A DNA stretch of 64,000 nucleotides from Roseovarius sp. M141 (GCF_024355225.1 NZ_VCNH01000008.1:1674001-1738000); one strand, 5' to 3'. Shown: positions 30,481-39,146, counted from the first letter of the stretch. The notes: generated by a model not told the origin, from the letters alone. Numbers and translations are program-made.

Positions 30481-30741
30481 GTGGTGATGAACCACATGCC
30501 TGACGTTGGAAAGGCACCCAACATAACACAATCCACAACCATGTACCGCAAATATGTTCTGGCCGAATGCCCCAAGGACGCGCCGAACGACGAAATCCTG
30601 AGGCTGGAGCCGTGGGTCAGATCGTCAAGATCATGGGCTGCCGCGTTCGTCGGCCCGCTGTATGGCAAAAACTCTGGCAAGCGGGTCGTCAAGCTGGGCG
30701 GCTGACCTCACGAAACCCTTGCAATTCACCAAATATCAGCC
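30481..30741. other. intergenic stretch without a recognised gene
   Basis: Open frames run through this stretch on both strands but none has recognisable motifs or a convincing ribosome site. It separates the transporter operon from the RHH regulator and may hold its promoter or an old remnant. Confidence 0.4.
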
Positions 30742-30774
30742 ATATACCATCCATGTAGATGGAGAATATACCAT
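30742..30774. promoter_or_regulatory. putative autoregulatory operator at the RHH gene start
   Basis: Direct repeats ATATACCAT at 30742-30750 and 30766-30774 (24-bp period) flank an inverted repeat CCATC-N6-GATGG (30747-30762). The second repeat contains the start codon's A and T. Ribbon-helix-helix proteins often repress themselves through such short repeats. Confidence 0.5.
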
Positions 30775-31189
30775 GAGTAACGTAAGACACCTGCGAGACA
30801 AGACGCCAGACAGCGAGAAAATCACGATCAACCTTGGCTATGTGGATTTGGGCCGGATAGATCTGCTTGTGCAGGAGGGGTTTTACTCCAACCGCAGCGA
30901 TTTCATCCGCACCGCGATCCGCAACCAGCTGGACAGCCATGTCGAGGTGGTCGCCAAATCCATCGAGCGCCACACGATGGAGCTGGGCCTGCGCGATTAC
31001 ACCAGCGCGGATCTGGAGGCGCTGAAGGCTGCCGGCGAGGTGCTGCATGTCAAGGTTGTGGGCCTTGCCCGGATTGCGGCAGATGTCACGCCTGAACTGG
31101 CGCTTGCGACCATCGGTTCCATCACGGTGCTGGGGGCCTTGCAGGCCAGCCCGGACGTAAAGAAGGCGCTGGCAGGGCGCATAATGTAG
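30773..31189 (+). CDS. ribbon-helix-helix (CopG/NikR-type) transcriptional regulator
   Basis: 138 residues. The N-terminal RHH fold reads KITINLGYVDLGRIDLLVQE then SNRSDFIRTAIRNQLD (about residues 14-52): one beta strand for operator contact and two helices. The rest is family-specific and may sense a ligand. It precedes a PHB-depolymerase-type esterase by 30 bp and is probably in one operon with it. The upstream repeats suggest autorepression. No toxin gene is adjacent, so a toxin-antitoxin role is unlikely. Confidence 0.82.
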   Translation: MSNVRHLRDKTPDSEKITINLGYVDLGRIDLLVQEGFYSNRSDFIRTAIRNQLDSHVEVVAKSIERHTMELGLRDYTSADLEALKAAGEVLHVKVVGLARIAADVTPELALATIGSITVLGALQASPDVKKALAGRIM

Positions 31190-31219
31190 CGCGCTGGCGC
31201 ATCAAAAAGGACTGAAAAC

Positions 31220-32293
31220 ATGAAGAACTTCAACGCTGGCGCAATGCGCCCGGCGACCGGTGACGCACGTTCTGCGCGCATCGATGCCGCCAACGATCTG
31301 GTGCAGCGCACCCTTGCGCAGCACGGATTGACCTCGCCTCTGGACGGGCAGGCCGGGGGCGCAGGGGCCTTGCCCGGCATGGATGGCTTGTTGTCCGGTC
31401 TGCAAATGCCGCTGGGGCACGGCACGGCGCGGGACGTGCCGATTCCGGCGGGCGCCGCGTTTCGCAGCGATGTTCACACCTGCGCCGCAGGGGCGCGCAG
31501 CTATCGCACTTATGTGCCGTCGACGGCGGCAGGCGGCGCTGCGGGCATCGTGATGATGCTGCACGGCTGCACTCAGACGCCCGAGGATTTCGCCATCGGC
31601 ACCGGCATGAACGCACTGGCCGAGGCACGCGGGCTGATCGTGATCTACCCCCATCAGTCGCGCGGCGACAACGCGCAATCGTGCTGGAACTGGTTCAGCC
31701 CCGGCGACCAGAAGCGCGGGCGCGGTGAGCCCGAGATCCTCGCCGGGATGGCGCGCAGTGCGATGGCCGAATTCGGCGTGCCGGGGGAGCGCAGCTTTGT
31801 CGCCGGGTTGTCTGCGGGGGCGGCGATGGCGGTGATCCTTGGCGCGGCGTACGGCGATGTCTTTGCCGCCGTCGGCGCTCATTCCGGCCTGCCGCTGGGC
31901 GCGGCCAGGGATGTGCCGTCCGCCTTTGCGGCCATGGCAGGAGGCGGCCCCGAGCCGCAGCGCCGTGCCGCGCCTGCGCGCAGTATCGTGTTTCACGGCA
32001 CGGCAGATACCACCGTGCATCCGGTCAATGGCGCGCGGATTGCGCAGCAGGCGATGGACGACGGCGTGGCGCAATCCATCGACACCCAAATGGCAGGTAC
32101 GAGGGCGGGTCGATCCTACCGCCGCCGCGTCATTGGCGCCGCAAACGCCGCGCCGTTGCTGGAGCATTGGGAAATCGAGGGGCTGGGCCACGCGTGGTCC
32201 GGCGGGCAGCCCGGCGGCAGCTATACCGACGGTGCGGGCCCCGATGCCAGCGCCGAGATGATCCGCTTCTTCTTCAACGAAAAGGACCTGTAA
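31220..32293 (+). CDS. PHB depolymerase-family esterase
   Basis: 357 residues. Alpha/beta-hydrolase: oxyanion region MMLHGCTQTPEDFA (about 112-125), nucleophile in GLSAGAAMA (Ser at about 196), acid in FHGTADTTVHP and catalytic His in GLGHAWSGG. No clear signal peptide, so it may act inside the cell. The family hydrolyses polyhydroxybutyrate, feruloyl or other esters. It lies between an RHH regulator and a C45-type enzyme (1 bp gap to the latter), so the esterase and C45 protein are likely co-expressed. Confidence 0.87.
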   Translation: MKNFNAGAMRPATGDARSARIDAANDLVQRTLAQHGLTSPLDGQAGGAGALPGMDGLLSGLQMPLGHGTARDVPIPAGAAFRSDVHTCAAGARSYRTYVPSTAAGGAAGIVMMLHGCTQTPEDFAIGTGMNALAEARGLIVIYPHQSRGDNAQSCWNWFSPGDQKRGRGEPEILAGMARSAMAEFGVPGERSFVAGLSAGAAMAVILGAAYGDVFAAVGAHSGLPLGAARDVPSAFAAMAGGGPEPQRRAAPARSIVFHGTADTTVHPVNGARIAQQAMDDGVAQSIDTQMAGTRAGRSYRRRVIGAANAAPLLEHWEIEGLGHAWSGGQPGGSYTDGAGPDASAEMIRFFFNEKDL

Positions 32294-32294
32294 C

Positions 32295-33539
32295 ATGACC
32301 GATCTGACACTCACTTTTGACGCCGTATCCGAAGCCGTTCCCGGCCCGAAATGGGCCGCCCGCTGGCGCCGCTGCTGGCCGGACTATCAGGCGTGGTTCA
32401 TCGCCAGAGGCGGCGATGACGGCCCCTCTCTGGCCGAGTGCAAGGCGGCACTGCGCCGTTACATGCCCGAGCTTCTGGCGGTTCACGGCAGGCTGACCAC
32501 CCTTGCCGGCGGGTCGGACCGGGCCGCGCGGTTCCTGTCCACATGGTGCCCGCCAACCTATCTGGGCGGGTGTTCTCTGGCCGCGATGGCACAGGGCGAT
32601 GATGTGCGGCTGGTGCGCAATTACGATCTGTCGCCCGAACTGAACGAGGGCCTGCTGCTGCGCAGCGAATGGACCGGGCGCGCCGTCATGGGGATGTCCG
32701 AATTCCTCTGGGGGCTGTCGGATGGCATCAACGATGCCGGCCTTGCCATCGCGATTGCCTATGGCGGGCGATCAGAGACAGGCGAGGGGTTCGGGATCAC
32801 CACGATCATCCGCTATGTTTTGGAGACTTGCGATAGCGTGGACGCCGCGCTGGATGCGCTGCGCCGCGTGCCGTCGCACATGGCCTATAATCTGGTGCTG
32901 GCCGACGCGTCCGGGCGCACCGAAGGGGTCGAGATGCTGCCCGGCGGCGGTGTGCGCATCACCGCGCGGGCCATTGCCACCAACCATCAGAGCGGGCCGG
33001 AAAAGGCGAGCAATCCCGCGTTCACCCATACCCACGAGCGTCTTGCGCATCTGAGGTGGATGGACGCGGTGCCGCGCACGCTGAATGCGCAGTTCCTGAA
33101 AAAGCCCCTGTTGCAGGACCGCTATGCCCAAGGGTTCGGCACGCTGTTCACTGCCGAATACGATCCCGTCGCGCGCAGTCTGGGCCTGACGATACGCGGG
33201 GCGCGCTGGGATCAGACGCTGGGCGCCTTTGCAGAGGGGCAGCGCGTCGCCGACTATGGCGATGCAACGCCTGCCCGCATGCCTGCTATTCCTGTCGCAA
33301 CGCAAAGCGGCGAAACCTGGGCGCAGCCCGACGGTCAAACATGGGCGGCAAGCGCGGCTGTGGGCGCCGATTGGGCCGCGTGGGCGGCGGTCGACTGGGC
33401 CGCAGTGGGCCAAGACTATGCCACAGGCCGGGGGCGCGCCATCCACAGCTACCTGCCAAAGCGGCGCACGTCCGGGGACGGCGTGCCGGGACATATCGCA
33501 GCAGCCTGCGCGGCAGGTGGTTGTGCGATGCACGTCTAA
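32295..33539 (+). CDS. C45-family autoproteolytic acyltransferase/hydrolase (Ntn fold), copy 2
   Basis: 414 residues, a paralogue of the protein at 17253. Candidate nucleophile Cys93 in YLGGCSLAAM, pocket motif RNYDLSPELNEG (about 108-119), GLSDGINDAGLAIAIAYGG, and the shared AVPSH/RVPSHM-Y-N segment. It has an extra C-terminal part with Trp-Ala-Ala repeats (about residues 345-375) and ends in a Cys/Gly-rich tail. Self-cleavage before Cys93 is expected from the family. Starts 1 bp after the esterase stop, RBS AAAGGA. Confidence 0.8.
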   Translation: MTDLTLTFDAVSEAVPGPKWAARWRRCWPDYQAWFIARGGDDGPSLAECKAALRRYMPELLAVHGRLTTLAGGSDRAARFLSTWCPPTYLGGCSLAAMAQGDDVRLVRNYDLSPELNEGLLLRSEWTGRAVMGMSEFLWGLSDGINDAGLAIAIAYGGRSETGEGFGITTIIRYVLETCDSVDAALDALRRVPSHMAYNLVLADASGRTEGVEMLPGGGVRITARAIATNHQSGPEKASNPAFTHTHERLAHLRWMDAVPRTLNAQFLKKPLLQDRYAQGFGTLFTAEYDPVARSLGLTIRGARWDQTLGAFAEGQRVADYGDATPARMPAIPVATQSGETWAQPDGQTWAASAAVGADWAAWAAVDWAAVGQDYATGRGRAIHSYLPKRRTSGDGVPGHIAAACAAGGCAMHV

Positions 33540-33556
33540 GCAGGTTTCGTCGGCGC

Positions 33557-34525
33557 TCAGCCGCCGCTCAGCAGGACTGCCTCGACCCGGCGGTTCGCCT
33601 CGCGCCCGGCATCTGTCGTGTTGGGCGCGGTGGGTGCCAGATAGGCGATGCCGTCGGCCTCCAGCTGCGCGGGGGCCACGCCATGCGTGTCGATCAGGCG
33701 CTGCATGACGGCGCGCGCCCGGCGGCGCGACAGTGCCAGATTGGGCGCCATCCCGCCCACCGTGTCGGTGTGACCCACCAGCGCGATCCGGCGGGCGCCA
33801 TTCGCCTTGAGAAATGCGGCCAGCGCGGTCAGGGACGTAAACGGACCGGGACCCAGCGTATCGGCGCCGGTCGCGAAATCCAGATCGCGCAGCACAGCAT
33901 GGCCGCGCTGCGTCAGCGCCTGAACCAGCGGCGCGACCGACGCGGGTGTGACACCGGGCGGCGCCGCGGTTGCGGGCGGCGCGCTGGGCGCGCCCTGCGG
34001 GGCGATGCGGGTGATCTGCACATATGTGTCGGCGCCCGACCGGCTGACGAGCAGCGTCACATAGGCGTCCATCTCCGCCCCGTCCACGGGCTTGCGCGCC
34101 GAGACATAGTGGTAGTCGAACAAATCAACGAACATTTCCGGCGGCGGCAATACTGTCAGGGCGAAGCGGAAATCAAAGCCCCCGCAGGCCGCCGCCGCGC
34201 AACGGTAGACCGTGCTGTACCCTGCGGCCTCAAGCTGTGCCTCCAGCGTATTCGTCAGTTGCAGCGTGGTGACGGGCGCACCGGGCACGCGCCATGCCTG
34301 CCGCGTGATGCGCCCCTCGGCGTCCTGCGCCGACAGTGTTCCGTCGGACCACGGGCCGGTGGGCACGGCATGGCTGCCTGCCTCATCGGCCTCCTCGCGC
34401 GTCAGTGTTGCACTGCCGGGTAGTGTCAGCTCCTGCGCGGCGAGCGTGCTGGTAGGCCCGGCCATCAGCAGGAGGGCGGACAGCATTCGCGCGGCGGCGC
34501 GTGTGCCATGTGCGCGGGCGGTCAC
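33557..34525 (-). CDS. OmpA-family outer-membrane/peptidoglycan-associated protein
   Basis: 322 residues; starts with GTG at 34525 overlapping the previous gene's stop (GTGA), or with ATG 34486. N-terminal signal peptide (LSALLLMAGPTSTLAA). A central domain with two Cys (YRCAAAACGGFDF) is followed by an Ala/Pro linker. The C-terminal OmpA-like domain (about 210-322) has ALVGHTDTVGGMAPNLALSR and GREANRRVEAVL, the peptidoglycan-binding signature. Last gene of the CinA-like/GNAT/OmpA minus-strand operon. Confidence 0.87.
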   Translation of the reverse strand: MTARAHGTRAAARMLSALLLMAGPTSTLAAQELTLPGSATLTREEADEAGSHAVPTGPWSDGTLSAQDAEGRITRQAWRVPGAPVTTLQLTNTLEAQLEAAGYSTVYRCAAAACGGFDFRFALTVLPPPEMFVDLFDYHYVSARKPVDGAEMDAYVTLLVSRSGADTYVQITRIAPQGAPSAPPATAAPPGVTPASVAPLVQALTQRGHAVLRDLDFATGADTLGPGPFTSLTALAAFLKANGARRIALVGHTDTVGGMAPNLALSRRRARAVMQRLIDTHGVAPAQLEADGIAYLAPTAPNTTDAGREANRRVEAVLLSGG

Positions 34526-35262
34526 GCACTCTCTCCGGCTTGCGGTTGCTGGCGATAGTGATACCGCCCGACACGGTGCATTCCCATGGACGCATAAAGC
34601 GCGTTCGCGGCGGTGTTCGCCTCGGTGCAGACCACGGCCAGATACCGCGCACCCAAAGGCGCTGCCCAGCGGGCCGCCTCCAACATCAGCGCGCGGGCGG
34701 TGCCCTGTCTGCGGTAGACGGGCAACACTTCCAACGCGTGTACCATCGCCATGCCATCGTGAATCGCGGCAAACCCGGTGGCGGCGGCGCGTCCGTCCTT
34801 GCGCCCCAACAGCGCCGTCTTGGCGCCGTGCACGCGGTTCATCACGGCAACGCGCGCCGGGCCGATACCACCGCCCGCCCAGATCTCGCGCTGGATTGCC
34901 AGCGGCTCCCAGATATGAAAGCTGGCCGTCGGTTCGGGTGTGTCCATGGCCAAATCAACCAGCGGCGCGGCATACATCGCCACGGGGTCGATCACCTCGT
35001 AGCTTGCCTGTGCCAACAGCGCGTCAATGGCCGCGTCCCCGTCGCGGATCATGAAACAGGGCCGCTGGCCCATGGCGCGCATCGCGACCTCGGCGGCGGC
35101 CAGATCAGCGTGTGTCACCGGCCCGCAGGCGGTCGCCGCCGATGCCCGTTTGCCGCCGCCGCGCCCGTCGCGCAAGATCCACGGCCCCAGCGATTGTTGC
35201 GCATACGCAGGCCATGTCGCCTGAACCACAGTTAGGAGCGCCCGCGCATCTGGGTTTATCAT
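34522..35262 (-). CDS. GNAT-family N-acetyltransferase
   Basis: 246 residues. The C-terminal half holds the GNAT acetyl-CoA site: VHALEVLPVYRRQGTARALM (about 178-197, the R/Q-x-x-G-x-A loop) and the beta-bulge/helix ANTAANALYASMGM. The N-terminal half is a second, degenerate GNAT-like lobe. Substrate unknown. Overlaps the CinA-like gene by 4 nt upstream and the OmpA-like gene by 4 nt downstream. Confidence 0.87.
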   Translation of the reverse strand: MINPDARALLTVVQATWPAYAQQSLGPWILRDGRGGGKRASAATACGPVTHADLAAAEVAMRAMGQRPCFMIRDGDAAIDALLAQASYEVIDPVAMYAAPLVDLAMDTPEPTASFHIWEPLAIQREIWAGGGIGPARVAVMNRVHGAKTALLGRKDGRAAATGFAAIHDGMAMVHALEVLPVYRRQGTARALMLEAARWAAPLGARYLAVVCTEANTAANALYASMGMHRVGRYHYRQQPQAGESA

Positions 35263-35978
35263 GCAAATCGCTCCGTCAAATCGGCCATCGCAGCGTCCAG
35301 CGCGCCCTCGTCCTGCCCGCGCGCCACGACATTGGCGCCATAAACGCCGCCCCGCTGGAACGGATAGGAGCCAAAGCTGAGCTGCGGATAGCGCGCGGCC
35401 AGATCCCCCAGCGGCCCGGCGATGTCGCCCTCGCCGCGATAGACATCCATGCTGCGCGAGATTAGCGGCGCGCCGCCCGTCAACGTCGGAAGGACCGAGG
35501 CGACCATCGCCTCAAAGATCTTCGGCACGCCCGCCATCACATGGACGTTGCGGATGATGAAACCGGGTGCCGCGCTGACCGGGTTCTCGATCAGCGTCGC
35601 CCCTTCGGGGATGCGGGCCATGCGCAGCCGTGCGGCGTTCATCTCGATCCCTGCACGCACGTAATGCGCCGCCAGAATGGCGCGCGCGTCGTCGCGTATA
35701 TCAATCGCGGCGCCAAAGGCGCGTGCCACGGCGTCCGCGGTAATATCGTCATGCGTCGGGCCGATGCCGCCCGAGGTGAACACATATGTATGCGCCGCGC
35801 TCAGCGCCTGCACGGCGTTGGCGATCGCGCTCGCGTCATCGCGCACGACGCGCGCCTCGGCCAGATCGATCCCGGCGGCGGTCAACGCGCAGGCCAGATG
35901 GTGGGTGTTGCTGTCGCGCGTGCGCCCTGACAGGATCTCGTCGCCGATCACCAGCATGGCGGCGGTTGGGTTCGGCAT
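35259..35978 (-). CDS. CinA-like molybdopterin-binding (MoaB/Mog-fold) protein
   Basis: 239 residues from ATG 35978. N-terminal CinA/MoCF-type domain: AAMLVIGDEILSGRTRDSNT, VFTSGGIGPTHDDITADAVA, then PGFIIRNVHVMAGVPKIFEAM. This is the COG1058 part only; the C-terminal nicotinamide-nucleotide amidase domain of full CinA is missing. Activity in this short form is unclear (ADP-ribose pyrophosphatase-like in some proteins). First gene of a three-gene minus-strand operon and divergent from sfsA. Confidence 0.87.
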   Translation of the reverse strand: MPNPTAAMLVIGDEILSGRTRDSNTHHLACALTAAGIDLAEARVVRDDASAIANAVQALSAAHTYVFTSGGIGPTHDDITADAVARAFGAAIDIRDDARAILAAHYVRAGIEMNAARLRMARIPEGATLIENPVSAAPGFIIRNVHVMAGVPKIFEAMVASVLPTLTGGAPLISRSMDVYRGEGDIAGPLGDLAARYPQLSFGSYPFQRGGVYGANVVARGQDEGALDAAMADLTERFA

Positions 35979-36038
35979 CGTCGTCTCCTTGTGCGGGGCG
36001 TCTTGATCGGGCCTGCCCTTGGGTATAGGCCCCGGCAC

Positions 36039-36740
36039 ATGCGGTTTCAAACCCCTCTTGAGCGCGGCGTGCTGATCCGCCGCTACAAACGCTTCCTCGC
36101 TGACATACGGCTGGAGGATGGACGCGAAGTGGTGGCCCATTGCGCCAATCCCGGCCGTATGACCGGCCTGGCCGAGCCGGGCACACCCATCTGGGTCGAG
36201 CCGAACGATGATCCGAAGAAAAAGCTGAACTTCGCATGGCGTCTGGTCGAACTGCCTGGCGGGCATTTCGCATGCGTTGATACCTCCGCCGCCAACCGCG
36301 TGGTGGGCGAGGCGCTCAGCGCGGGGCAGGTGCCGGGCCTGACGGGATATGACGCCATTCTGCCGGAACAGCGATATGGTGAGAAAAGCCGCGTCGACTT
36401 CCTGCTGCGCGCATCCGGTCGCCCGGACGCCTATGTCGAGGTGAAATCCGTCACGCTCAGCCGCCAAGCCGCACTTGCGGAATTTCCCGACACCCGCACG
36501 GAACGCGGCGCGCGCCATCTGTCGGACCTTGCCGAAATCGCCCGCAGCGGCCAGCGTGCCGTCCTGCTCTATCTGGTCCAGCGTACCGATTGCACAAGCG
36601 TCGGAACCGCGGCGGATATCGACCCGGCCTATGCGACCGCGCTCGCGGCCGCCCATGCCGCCGGGGTCGAAATCATGGCCCACGGCGCCGTGATCAAACC
36701 TTCGCAGATCCTCCTTGGGCCCACGCTCCCCACACTGTAG
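36039..36740 (+). CDS. sfsA: sugar fermentation stimulation protein SfsA
   Basis: 233 residues. SfsA landmarks: KRFLADI, HCANPGRMTGLAEPGTPIWV (about 32-51), RVVGEAL, and the nuclease-like core YVEVKSVTL followed by FPDTRTERGARHLSDL (about 150-170). The family has an OB-like N-domain and a PD-(D/E)XK-like C-domain; the cellular role is poorly defined. Start ATG 36039; an earlier in-frame ATG lies in the promoter gap. map follows, a common alphaproteobacterial neighbour. Confidence 0.93.
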   Translation: MRFQTPLERGVLIRRYKRFLADIRLEDGREVVAHCANPGRMTGLAEPGTPIWVEPNDDPKKKLNFAWRLVELPGGHFACVDTSAANRVVGEALSAGQVPGLTGYDAILPEQRYGEKSRVDFLLRASGRPDAYVEVKSVTLSRQAALAEFPDTRTERGARHLSDLAEIARSGQRAVLLYLVQRTDCTSVGTAADIDPAYATALAAAHAAGVEIMAHGAVIKPSQILLGPTLPTL

Positions 36741-36773
36741 CGCGCCGCCCCTTTCAATGTTCTTCAAATACTC
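36741..36773 (-). repeat. dispersed intergenic repeat, copy B
   Basis: On the minus strand this reads GAGTATTTGAAGAACATTGA followed by a GGGGCGGCGCGC tail. It closely matches the plus-strand segment at 53598-53630 behind recN. It lies directly after sfsA, a typical 3'-intergenic position. Confidence 0.55.
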
Positions 36774-36852
36774 AAATCCGTCCGCCCAGGCACGCGCTGC
36801 GGTCTGGCCCTTTTCGCGCGGGCGCAGTAAGGGAGACCCAAAGACACCAAAG

Positions 36853-37719
36853 ATGAGGCCAGACGTGAATAACGAGCATCGCGGACGCACGACACGGGAC
36901 GGAATTCGCATCCACGAGGCTGCGGATTTCGCGGGCATGCACAAGGCCGGGGCGTTGGCCGCGCGCATCCTCGACGACATCGCGCCGCATATCACGGTGG
37001 GCCAGTCAACAGCGGCGCTGGATGCGATGATCGAGGGGATGGTGAATGACGCCGGTGCAACCTCGGCCACCATCGGCTACAAGGGGTATCGTCACGCCAG
37101 CTGCATCAGCGTCAACCATGTTGTCTGCCACGGCATCCCCGGCGGCAAGATCCCGAAGTGGAAAAATGACACCCATGCGCGCCCCGATGACAGCCTGAAA
37201 GATGGCGATATCTTGAATATCGACGTCACCGTGATCGTCGACGGCTGGTTCGGTGACACCAGCCGCATGTATGTCGCAGGCAAGCCCAAGACCTATGCCG
37301 AGCGCCTGATACAGGTCACCCATGACGCGCTGATGATCGGGATTGAGGCAGTGAAACCCGGCAACACCTTCGGCGATATCGGCCACGCGATTCAGGCGTA
37401 TGCCGAGGCGCATCAGACCTCGGTCGTGCGTGATTTTTGCGGTCACGGTCTTGGCCGGGTGTTCCACGCGCCGCCCAATGTGCTGCATTTCGGGCGGCCC
37501 GGCTCGGGTGCGGTGCTGGAAGAGGGCATGTTTTTCACCATCGAGCCGATGATCAATCTGGGCCGCGCCGAGACCAAGGTTCTGTCGGATGACTGGACCG
37601 CGGTGACGCGCGACAAATCGCTGTCGGCGCAGTTCGAGCATTCGATCGGCGTGACGGCAACCGGCGCCGAGGTATTTACCCTGTCGCCCGGCGGTCTGTT
37701 CTATCCGACCTTCGGTTGA
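36853..37719 (+). CDS. map: methionine aminopeptidase, type I
   Basis: 288 residues. Pita-bread fold with the five metal ligands visible: Asp in NIDVT, Asp in FGDTSRM, His in CGHGLGRVFH, Glu in FTIEPM and Glu in AQFEHSIGV. SVNHVVCHGIP is the substrate-side His segment. It removes initiator Met from nascent proteins. Start at ATG 36853 (a GTG at 36865 is possible). An internal KIPKWKNDTHARPDDS stretch is a short lineage insert. Confidence 0.95.
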   Translation: MRPDVNNEHRGRTTRDGIRIHEAADFAGMHKAGALAARILDDIAPHITVGQSTAALDAMIEGMVNDAGATSATIGYKGYRHASCISVNHVVCHGIPGGKIPKWKNDTHARPDDSLKDGDILNIDVTVIVDGWFGDTSRMYVAGKPKTYAERLIQVTHDALMIGIEAVKPGNTFGDIGHAIQAYAEAHQTSVVRDFCGHGLGRVFHAPPNVLHFGRPGSGAVLEEGMFFTIEPMINLGRAETKVLSDDWTAVTRDKSLSAQFEHSIGVTATGAEVFTLSPGGLFYPTFG

Positions 37720-37795
37720 CGCCGCGAGGGGTCAGGTTTTCCTGCAAAAAATCTGATGAAGAATGGGTATTTGAGCCAATAACGAGCAATGGGCC

Positions 37796-37850
37796 GTGTC
37801 AGGTGTCCTGTCCTGTCCTGTCTTTTCAGACCTGTCTTGTCTTTTCAGAA
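37796..37850. repeat. short tandem repeats at the 3' end of the HI0933-type gene
   Basis: Repeated TGTCC units (TGTCCTGTCCTGTCCTGTC) are followed by two copies of TGTCTTTTCAGA separated by CCTGTCT. The repeat runs into the last codons of the minus-strand gene ending at 37826, so slippage could alter that C-terminus. Confidence 0.7.
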
Positions 37851-39022
37851 ATGGCGCGTCCCGCCGCAGCGCCCGAGGCCCAGGCCCATTGGAAGTTGTA
37901 GCCGCCCAGCCAGCCGGTCACATCCAGCGCCTCTCCGATCACATAGAGGCCGGGCTGCGTCTGCGCCTCCATCGTTTTTGAGCTGACGCCGCTTGTGTCG
38001 ATGCCGCCCAGCGTGACCTCTGCCGTGCGATAGCCTTCGGTGCCGCCGGGGGTGAGCTGCCAGTTGCTGAGGGTGTCACAGAGCTGCGACAGTGCCACGT
38101 CGCTTTGATCTGCCAGATTGCCGCCCAGCGTCAGCCCGGTTTGGGTTGGCAGGGCCGCGACCAACCGCGCGGGCAGGTGGCGTGCCAATTCGGTGGTCAG
38201 GTTGTGCCGCCCCGATTGGGCGCGCTGCCTGCGCAGGGTGTCCAGCAGGGTGCCGCTTGGGTCGAGATCAACGAAAATCGCCTCGCCCTCGTGCCAGTAG
38301 GATGAGATTTGCAGCATCGCTGGCCCGGACAACCCGCGATGCGTGAACAGCATCGCCTCGTCAAAGCTGGCCGCGCCGACCCGCGCCCGAACCGGCAGCG
38401 CCACGCCCGCCAGATCGGCAAAACGACCATCCGGAAATGTGAAAGGCACCAGCCCCGCGCGCGTCGCGGTCACTGCCAGACCGAACTGGCGCGCGATGTC
38501 GTAGGCAAGGCCGGTCGCCCCCATCTTGGGGATCGATTTGCCGCCCGTGGCCAGCACCACGTTGCGCGCGGTTACATTGCGGCGCGCGCCCTGCGTTTTC
38601 AGTACGGCGTGGAAGGCGTGCCCGTCATGGCGCAGCGACTGAAGGCTGGTGTGCAGCCACAAATCCGCGCCCGCGCGCGCCATTTCGCTGCGCAGCATCG
38701 CCACGATATCCTTGGCCGAACTGTCGCAAAACAGCTGGCCCAGCGTCTTTTCGTGCCACGCGATGCCATGGGCATCGACCAGAGCGATGAAATCCCACTG
38801 GGTATAGCGCCCCAGCGCCGATTTGCAGAAATGCGGGTTGGCGGACAGGAAGTTTTCCGGCGCCGTGTATAGATTGGTGAAATTACAGCGCCCGCCCCCG
38901 GAAATGCGGATTTTCTCGCCCGGCGCGCGGGCGTGGTCGATCACCAGCGTGCGGCCTTCGCAATGCGCGGCGCACATCATGCCGGCGGCCCCGGCGCCCA
39001 GAATTAGCGTGTCGATCTGCAT
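37826..39022 (-). CDS. HI0933/YhiN-family FAD-dependent oxidoreductase
   Basis: 398 residues from ATG 39022. N-terminal FAD dinucleotide fold (LILGAGAAGMMCAAH), the conserved RISGGGRCNFTN motif (about 41-52) and VVLATGGKSIPKMGATG. The C-terminus has LYVIGEALDVTGWLGGYNFQ (about 360-380), the family signature. Members are flavoproteins of unclear physiology (BaiN-like). Divergent from ftsW. Its last residues (TRQV) come from a tandem-repeat zone. Confidence 0.92.
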   Translation of the reverse strand: MQIDTLILGAGAAGMMCAAHCEGRTLVIDHARAPGEKIRISGGGRCNFTNLYTAPENFLSANPHFCKSALGRYTQWDFIALVDAHGIAWHEKTLGQLFCDSSAKDIVAMLRSEMARAGADLWLHTSLQSLRHDGHAFHAVLKTQGARRNVTARNVVLATGGKSIPKMGATGLAYDIARQFGLAVTATRAGLVPFTFPDGRFADLAGVALPVRARVGAASFDEAMLFTHRGLSGPAMLQISSYWHEGEAIFVDLDPSGTLLDTLRRQRAQSGRHNLTTELARHLPARLVAALPTQTGLTLGGNLADQSDVALSQLCDTLSNWQLTPGGTEGYRTAEVTLGGIDTSGVSSKTMEAQTQPGLYVIGEALDVTGWLGGYNFQWAWASGAAAGRAISEKTRQV

Positions 39023-39117
39023 GGACCACGCCCTGCCCGAAGCGGTGCGCGCGGTCAAGCGCGCCGGTGATGGCGGGGAGTACCCGCAATAGCCGCGCCG
39101 GGACTGTGCCAGAGCGC

Positions 39118-39146
39118 TTTCCTCGCGGCGTTTCTGCTGCTATAGT
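39118..39146 (+). promoter_or_regulatory. possible promoter of ftsW-murG-murC
   Basis: TATAGT (39141-39146) with TTTCCT 17 bp upstream, in the gap between the divergent HI0933-type gene and ftsW. The -35 is weak. A CCCC-GAAAA-GGGG mini-hairpin lies at about 39158-39170. Confidence 0.35.

Noticed and set aside
30419..30741. A coding gene between the MlrC-type gene and the RHH regulator
   Set aside because: Open frames on both strands lack motifs, ribosome sites and consistent codon bias.
30773..31189. An antitoxin of a toxin-antitoxin pair
   Set aside because: At 138 residues it is long for an antitoxin and no toxin-size partner gene is adjacent; the next gene is an esterase.
37796..37850. 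A CRISPR-like repeat
   Set aside because: Units are 5 to 12 bp, directly adjacent, without spacers or cas genes.
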